Source: Lepturacanthus savala
Taxonomy: Eukaryota; Chordata; Actinopteri; Scombriformes; Trichiuridae
Direction of reading: 5' to 3'
Length of the DNA stretch: 64,000 nt
NCBI GenBank assembly: GCA_030544235.1
Contig: CM060475.1
Span: forward strand, 8,959,409-9,023,408
Shown: one piece after another, positions 58,206-64,000 of the stretch
Numbering within the stretch: the stretch's first letter is position 1
Layout: every line of letters begins with the position of its first letter
The notes under the pieces: generated by a model
Seen by the model: the letters and a program-made list of their open reading frames with translations, nothing else
The model's database searches: none
What the model was told of the DNA's origin: nothing
Program-made: the position numbers and the translations under genes

Positions 58206-59270
58206 CCCTGTTTAATAAGAAGCTGTAACACCTGAGGAGCTTTATTAATAAAGATTAATATATCTATATATCCCTGTTTAATAACACCTGAGGAGCTTTA
58301 TTAATAAAGATTAATATATCTATATATCCCTGTTTAATAACACCTGAGGAGGTTTATTTATAAAGATTAATATATCTATATATCCCTGTTTAATAACACC
58401 TGAGGAGGTTTATTTATAAAGATTAATATATCTATATATCCCTGTTTAATAACACCTGAGGAGGTTTATTTATAAAGATTAATATATCTATATATCCCTG
58501 TTTAATAACATATGTGGAGGTTTATTTATAAAGATTAATATATCTATATATCCCTGTTTAATAACACCTGAGGAGGTTTATTTATAAAGATTAATATATC
58601 TATATATCCCTGTTTAATAACACCTGAGGAGCTTTATTAATAAAGATTAATATATCTATATATCCCTGTTTAATAACACCTGAGGAGGTTTATTTATAAA
58701 GATTAATATATCTATATATCCCTGTTTAATAACACCTGAGGAGCTTTATTAATAAAGATTAATATATCTATATATCCCTGTTTAATAACACCTGAGGAGC
58801 TTTATTTATAAAGATTAATATATCTATATATCCCTGTTTAATAACACCTGAGGAGGTTTATTTATAAAGATTAATATATCTATATATCCCTGTTTAATAA
58901 CACCTGAGGAGGTTTATTTATAAAGATTAATATATCTATATATCCCTGTTTAATAACACCTGAGGAGGTTTATTTATAAAGATTAATATATCTATATATC
59001 CCTGTTTAATAACATATGTGGAGGTTTATTTCTAAAGATTAATATATCTATATATCCCTGTTTAATAACATATGTGGAGGTTTATTTATAAAGATTAATA
59101 TATCTATATATCCCTGTTTAATAACACCTGAGGAGGTTTATTTATAAAGATTAATATATCTATATATCCCTGTTTAATAACACCTGAGGAGCTTTATTTA
59201 TAAAGATTAATATATCTATATATCCCTGTTTAATAACACCTGAGGAGCTTTATTTATAAAGATTTCTACA
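58206..59270. repeat. 56-bp satellite, about 19 copies
   Basis: Unit TCCCTGTTTAATAACACCTG, AGGAG(G/C)TTTATT(T/A)ATAAAG, ATTAATATATCTATATA. Variants (ACACCTGAGGAG against ACATATGTGGAG, and GGTTTATTTAT against GCTTTATTAAT) recur in blocks, showing multi-unit duplication. It is bounded on the left by unique sequence ending AGAAGCTGTAACACC. Confidence 0.97.
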
Positions 59271-60811
59271 TCTAAACTTGCCTGATGTGACATCTTTCTG
59301 TTGTAAACAGGATATGGGACAAATAGTTTGTAGGAATTCTGTCTGACTATTGAAAAGTGGGCGTTTCATAAGCGTGAACGGATCAAGTAGCTACAAGGAT
59401 TTCTCTTGTCGTGGAGGAGGATTCAGTTATTATATTATTGGTTGAAATCACTTGCACAGACTTGCACAATTTCCAGAGAAATAAGTGGGAAATGAATAAA
59501 TGTTCAGACTGGTCACGTCTTCTTTTGTACGTTGGAGCATGTCTCGTTTATTCATTTATCTGTTCTATATTAGCCACAAAGTCGTTTAAAACGGTTTCCG
59601 ATTTTAACTTATTTTACCTAAAATCCATAAAAATTCTATTAATAAAACCTAATGAATTGTTAGTTATAATAATTCAGACACTATTGTAACTGGAGAGGCA
59701 GTTATGAGATATAATAGGTAGATAAATGCATATAAATATACAAACATGAAGCTGATGTGGCCCAGAATTAAAGTTAATTTGCTTAAAAAGGAAGAAAATG
59801 TGGTAGAAATTTGACATAAAAATGCAAATTGTGTGGTTTTTTGGGACAAATGTATTAAATATGACTAGGAGACGTGATCTAAAGTGATTACAAAGGCATT
59901 TTTCATTTAAATTAGACTTCAAACTTTCAAAATAAAACAGTTTACTGTCGTTTTTTTTCTAACTTTCGTTATTGTTTCTGTCATATGATGTAACCTGGAC
60001 TGTTTATAGACACCAATATCTATTTTTATATCTGTGGTGTAAAACGACGTCAAAGTCCACGACGAGCTTCGAGAAAATAACACGAAGCTTATCACAACTT
60101 TGAGGTTTTCCTTTTTTTAACCTTTGCATCTCGTGATAATAATTCAGTGTTTTTTTTGTTTTGTCACATTCTAGGTGAAGTGAATGTGAGCTAAACACAC
60201 AGAGACTTGTGGTTTGGCGTCGTTTCCTCTTTATCTGGACAGTGATTGTCACTCTAAGGTGATACGGGTTCTTAACAAGTGACCACAACCACAGGACGAC
60301 CCCCCGAGGATCATTAGAAAGAAGCTAATTCCCCCTATGATGAGCTGCAGCTACATAAACTTTCAATCAATTACCAGTCTAAGTGTGTGTGTAGCAGGAT
60401 ATTTAACCTACTCCACATTTAGGCTGCTTGACATTTACAGAAACACCGGCTACGTTAGCTCATCGCTACGCACGAGTGTAAAACAAATGTTGCCGGCTAA
60501 CGTGCTAAAGCTCTCGGCACACGGAGTAATCACTCTAGTGCAAACACTCCGGCCTGTTTGCTGATATGAAAAAAAAAAAAAAACGTCCGATGATGACGGC
60601 CTTATCAGTCTGACCCGCTTTTGTCCTGTGAAACATAAACCCAACAAAGCTCCCTCTCTCTCTTTTTTTAGATTTCACTTTTCTAGGAAGAGATTTATGG
60701 TAAATGATATTTAATCTAAAAATCCCACTGCTGCTGTAATAAAGAAAATGAGTAAGTCCTGGATCAAACAACGTGCAACGCTAGTAAGCTCATTTACAGA
60801 TTAGAAAAACG

Positions 60812-60812
<1 letters not shown>

Positions 60813-60908
<96 letters not shown>

Positions 60909-60952
60909 CACACACATACACACACACACACGTGCACAGCTTTAGTTAGAGA
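60813..60952. repeat. (CA)n microsatellite, about 65 units with CG and TA interruptions
   Basis: One of the longest CA arrays in the window. The rare ACGCACAC and ACATACAC interruptions are near the right end. Confidence 0.97.
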
Positions 60953-61659
60953 AGCTGATGGATGATTTGAAATAAGTGCAAAGCAGCACCCCGGGAGAAG
61001 TTGGCAGCTTTGGATCAAACGGCCGACGACAACAGAGATGTGAAAGTCTGGTTGTTCACAGAACAAAGCCGAAGCTGTTTAATTACGACGTTAGAACAGA
61101 TTAAATTTAACGGCGGCAGCGACCGACCGCCCCGACGAAACCGCTGAAAACGCTCCTGTCTGCGGCTCCAGCCGACGTCCAACAAGTGTGTCTCGAAGCT
61201 GTCGTTCAAACGAGAAAAAAACAACAAGAGCTCAAATCATCGAATCATCGCCCACGCTCAGAGGAGACCAGATACTCAGAAGGGTTGTTTTTTAGAGGCA
61301 AACGAGGCAGTGAAAAACTGCAGCTTTACAGGTGTGGAGAAACTCTCCTGGAGGCAAAAAACATCTATTTAAAAAAAAAAACTAATGAATCTAACGTGAT
61401 CTGAAGAATGAATGTTTCCTGCCTTAATATATATAATGAGGGAGGTAATTTATATGATATCTAAGGGTTTAGTTAGTAGAAATAGCACAGTCAAATTGCA
61501 TTTAAATATTAGAATATGTATTGTTAAAGGAGAAATATGTGATTTCCCTGTATTTATATAGTATTTTGAAGATGGACGTCTGTGTTAAATATCATCAAAC
61601 TCACAAAACATCCGATGAATTTATGTAAAAATGCTTCATGTCGGTCAAAACCAGGACAA

Positions 61660-61890
61660 TTAGTGAATTAGTTGATAACTTAAACCGATTAATCAATTTA
61701 AGTCATTTATTCAGTAGAAAATGTCTAAATTCTCTGGTTCCAGCTTCTCAAATCTGATTATTTCTGATTTATAAGTTTATAATTTAGTTATATTGATTAG
61801 TTGAGCAACTATTACTCTAATCACCAACTATTTAGATAATTAAATTATTATTATTAATTAATTAAACACTGATCCATATCTTACAACATG
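61660..61890. mobile_element. repeat family B copy
   Basis: AATTTAAGTCATTTATTCAG, AATTCTCTGGTTCCAGCTTC and ACACTGATCCATATCTTACA mark a partial copy. A (TA)n run follows at 62073-62119. Confidence 0.6.
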
Positions 61891-62069
61891 TAGTATTTCT
61901 ATCATGTTTTTTGAGCTTTACATTAAATTTAATATATATATTTTTTTATCTCATAATTTTGATTTGTTTTTATTTCATATTTGTTATTGTTTGATCTGAA
62001 CTTTTTATCTAATTCTTCTTACTTTCTTGATTTGGTTTATTTAAACTTAACAAGATTAAGTTGTTTTGT

Positions 62070-62122
<53 letters not shown>

Positions 62123-64000
62123 TATTTTTTCACTTAATCTCATATTTGACCATAATCAAGAATAGAAATGTTGATTATTCCATTAGTTCCCAGCTATCAC
62201 ATCACATTAATCACTATTCTGATAATTGATTAATGGATTAGAGACATTTTTCATGAATTCTCTGGTTTATTTTCATTCATTTTCATCGTTTGTTCGTGTA
62301 TTATCCTGGATATCGAGGTGATGAACACACCATCTCTCCACATTAGAGAGGCATTAATTAAAGAGGAGACGAGTGGAAGAATCTAACGATATGACGTTCT
62401 TGTTCCTACGTGAATAAAAAGCATCACTTTGTGATGAGACGTGAGTGAAACACACCTGTTGGAGTGTGTGTGGTGTGTTCACGTGTCATTGATGGAGACG
62501 TCTGAGGCTCCCTTCCTGTCCCTGTGGGCCCGGTGGTTACCTCAGCTCTGGTATTTATAGTGCACACACACGCACGCACACACACACACTCCCAGGTGTA
62601 CAAGGTAAACACAGTGAGTCCTGTCAGGTAGCACGTTAACCACCTCCTCATCCGCCAGCTGTTGAACCAATAATCCATCAGACAAAAGATAAAAGCTGCA
62701 GCTTCTAAACTGTTCTTGATTAGGTGTCAAAGAGGAATAGTGGAGTCTCTTAATGAGCCCGTCGCGTTATACACTTTCTTTTTCCCTCTCCCCCTCTGGA
62801 GCTCATTCATATTGAATCAGGCCCGTTAACAGTCGTAAGAGCAGATTAAATATGTTTTATTGCGTTTGTGCGACGGCGATCCGTCTGCGCTTCGCTATCA
62901 AAACGCCGGCGTTCATCACCGCGGCAGACGCAGCCGAGGAGACGTTTGTCTTTACCGCGGCTCAAATCTCATCACTCCACATGTGACGGCTGCAAATTCA
63001 GTTTGAAGCTTCTCTCCTATGAAAATCCTGCAGGGCTTTGATAATAAAGATGGGAGGTAACACACTTTACTGCAAACCACTGCACCTTGGAATTTTAACA
63101 TCCTATTTTTAGAACTACTAACGTATTGCATATATTTTTAATATTTTTACTGTAAACTACTGCACTTTATCATCAACGCGTTTCTGCTGCTTTAATTTTT
63201 AGCATTTAATTTAATGTAGTGGTTTATTTTATCATGTTTTGTGATGCTCTTGATCCTTGGAAAGGACATCTTGATCTCAGTGGGTTTATTATTACCTGAT
63301 TAAATGAAAAAATAGAACAGAAATGTGAATTCAGTGAGTCTTTCAGGGTTTGTAAAACAGGAAATAACTTCACCTGCTGCTTATTAAACTAAATATTGTT
63401 CAGTGAGTGAATGTTTTTAATTGAAATGCAACAGTAGACTGAGTGAATATGGAATAAAACACTTGTTTTCCTTGGAAATTCAAGGTTCATTAGTCGTATA
63501 AATATTCATAATGTATTTCTTTACATAAAAAGGTTGAATACAACGCCTGAACTAAATATAGTCTGACATCTCTGATCTATTGTGTCTTAATAAGAAGTTT
63601 CTAATCTTAAATTCTATCTACGTTTACATTCATGCACAGGAGTTTTATTATTTATTACAATGATAGAAAGACTTTAGAGCCAGGGGTAAATGACCAAAAA
63701 TCCAAAAAAAGTCTGAACAAATTTCCAAATTAGGATAAAACTTGCCTGATAACCTATTATTAGTCTTTTTAGGGATAGTTAAAACTGCTTCTAGCCTGGC
63801 TCCAAGTGCATTCTGGGATATTTGGCTTCAAGCTTCATCGCACCTTCATCACTCAGAGTCTCAGTCAGTCGGTCACGGACGGCCGAGTTCACTCGCCTGC
63901 TGCGGTTCAGCCAAAAACTACAGCAAACACATCAAAGCTGCGTCCAGTCGTCTGGTGGTTAAGATGAATTCCATGAAACCTCAAAGTCACACGTTCGAGT

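Larger units (their letters stand above)
45902..64000. other. upstream region: first hdac4 intron(s) or intergenic
   Basis: No exon could be assigned with confidence in 18 kb. It contains repeats, CpG-rich patches (46.0-46.25, 48.63-48.72, 48.95-49.15, 50.78-51.10, 61.06-61.26, 62.86-62.96 kb), two MEF2-type sites, a fold-back transposon, a 56-bp satellite and one orphan candidate exon (56346-56606). The final stretch 62960-64000 is AT-rich with nothing I recognise. Confidence 0.6.

Noticed and set aside
62840..62998. CpG-bearing open stretch (CATAIRLRFAIKTPAFITAA...)
   Set aside because: Short, no start or splice signal and no recognisable motif. At most a candidate conserved non-coding element.

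Overview
The window is teleost fish nuclear DNA, probably percomorph. The evidence is AT-rich non-coding sequence with very many (CA)n/(TG)n runs, minisatellites and fish-type non-autonomous DNA transposons, plus one intron-rich vertebrate gene. There is no bacterial gene organisation, no rRNA or tRNA that I can see, and no CRISPR array.

The only gene I can name is the 5' half of hdac4 (class IIa histone deacetylase 4), on the minus strand. Eleven coding exons read from about 45.9 kb down to the left edge: 45833-45901, 32298-32623, 25296-25446, 23798-23921, 20589-20707, 11639-11767, 11435-11544, 8563-8697, 8285-8477, 4574-4797 and 1-177 (cut by the edge). All internal junctions have GT/AG sites, the phases fit at every junction, and the joined frame has 585 codons without a stop. 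The exons encode the Gln-rich oligomerisation helix, the MEF2-binding helix, two 14-3-3 phosphosites (RKTASEP and RTQSAP), the basic nuclear-localisation region and a psi-K-x-E SUMO site. The deacetylase domain and the third 14-3-3 site lie beyond the left edge. The exon with the usual start codon (vertebrate HDAC4 begins MSSQS) was not found. It may lie further right, or transcripts may use an in-frame ATG just upstream of exon 45833-45901.

Layout: 0-12 kb is exon-dense, with large minisatellites in the introns. A 21-bp array (about 46 copies) lies directly after one exon and stays in the HDAC4 reading frame. 12-32 kb holds four exons, long introns and many interspersed repeats. 32.6-45.8 kb is one 13-kb AT-rich intron. 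45.9-46.25 kb is CpG-rich and may be a promoter or 5'UTR. 46-64 kb is upstream intron or intergenic DNA with two perfect MEF2-type sites, a duplicated GC-rich segment, a nested fold-back transposon, a 56-bp satellite and one orphan candidate terminal exon at 56.3-56.6 kb.

The strongest unexplained signals are the in-frame 21-bp array joined to an hdac4 exon and a transposon family whose eight copies all keep an identical 21-bp core while the rest has diverged. The unidentified minus-strand exon with its own poly(A) signal is a third.
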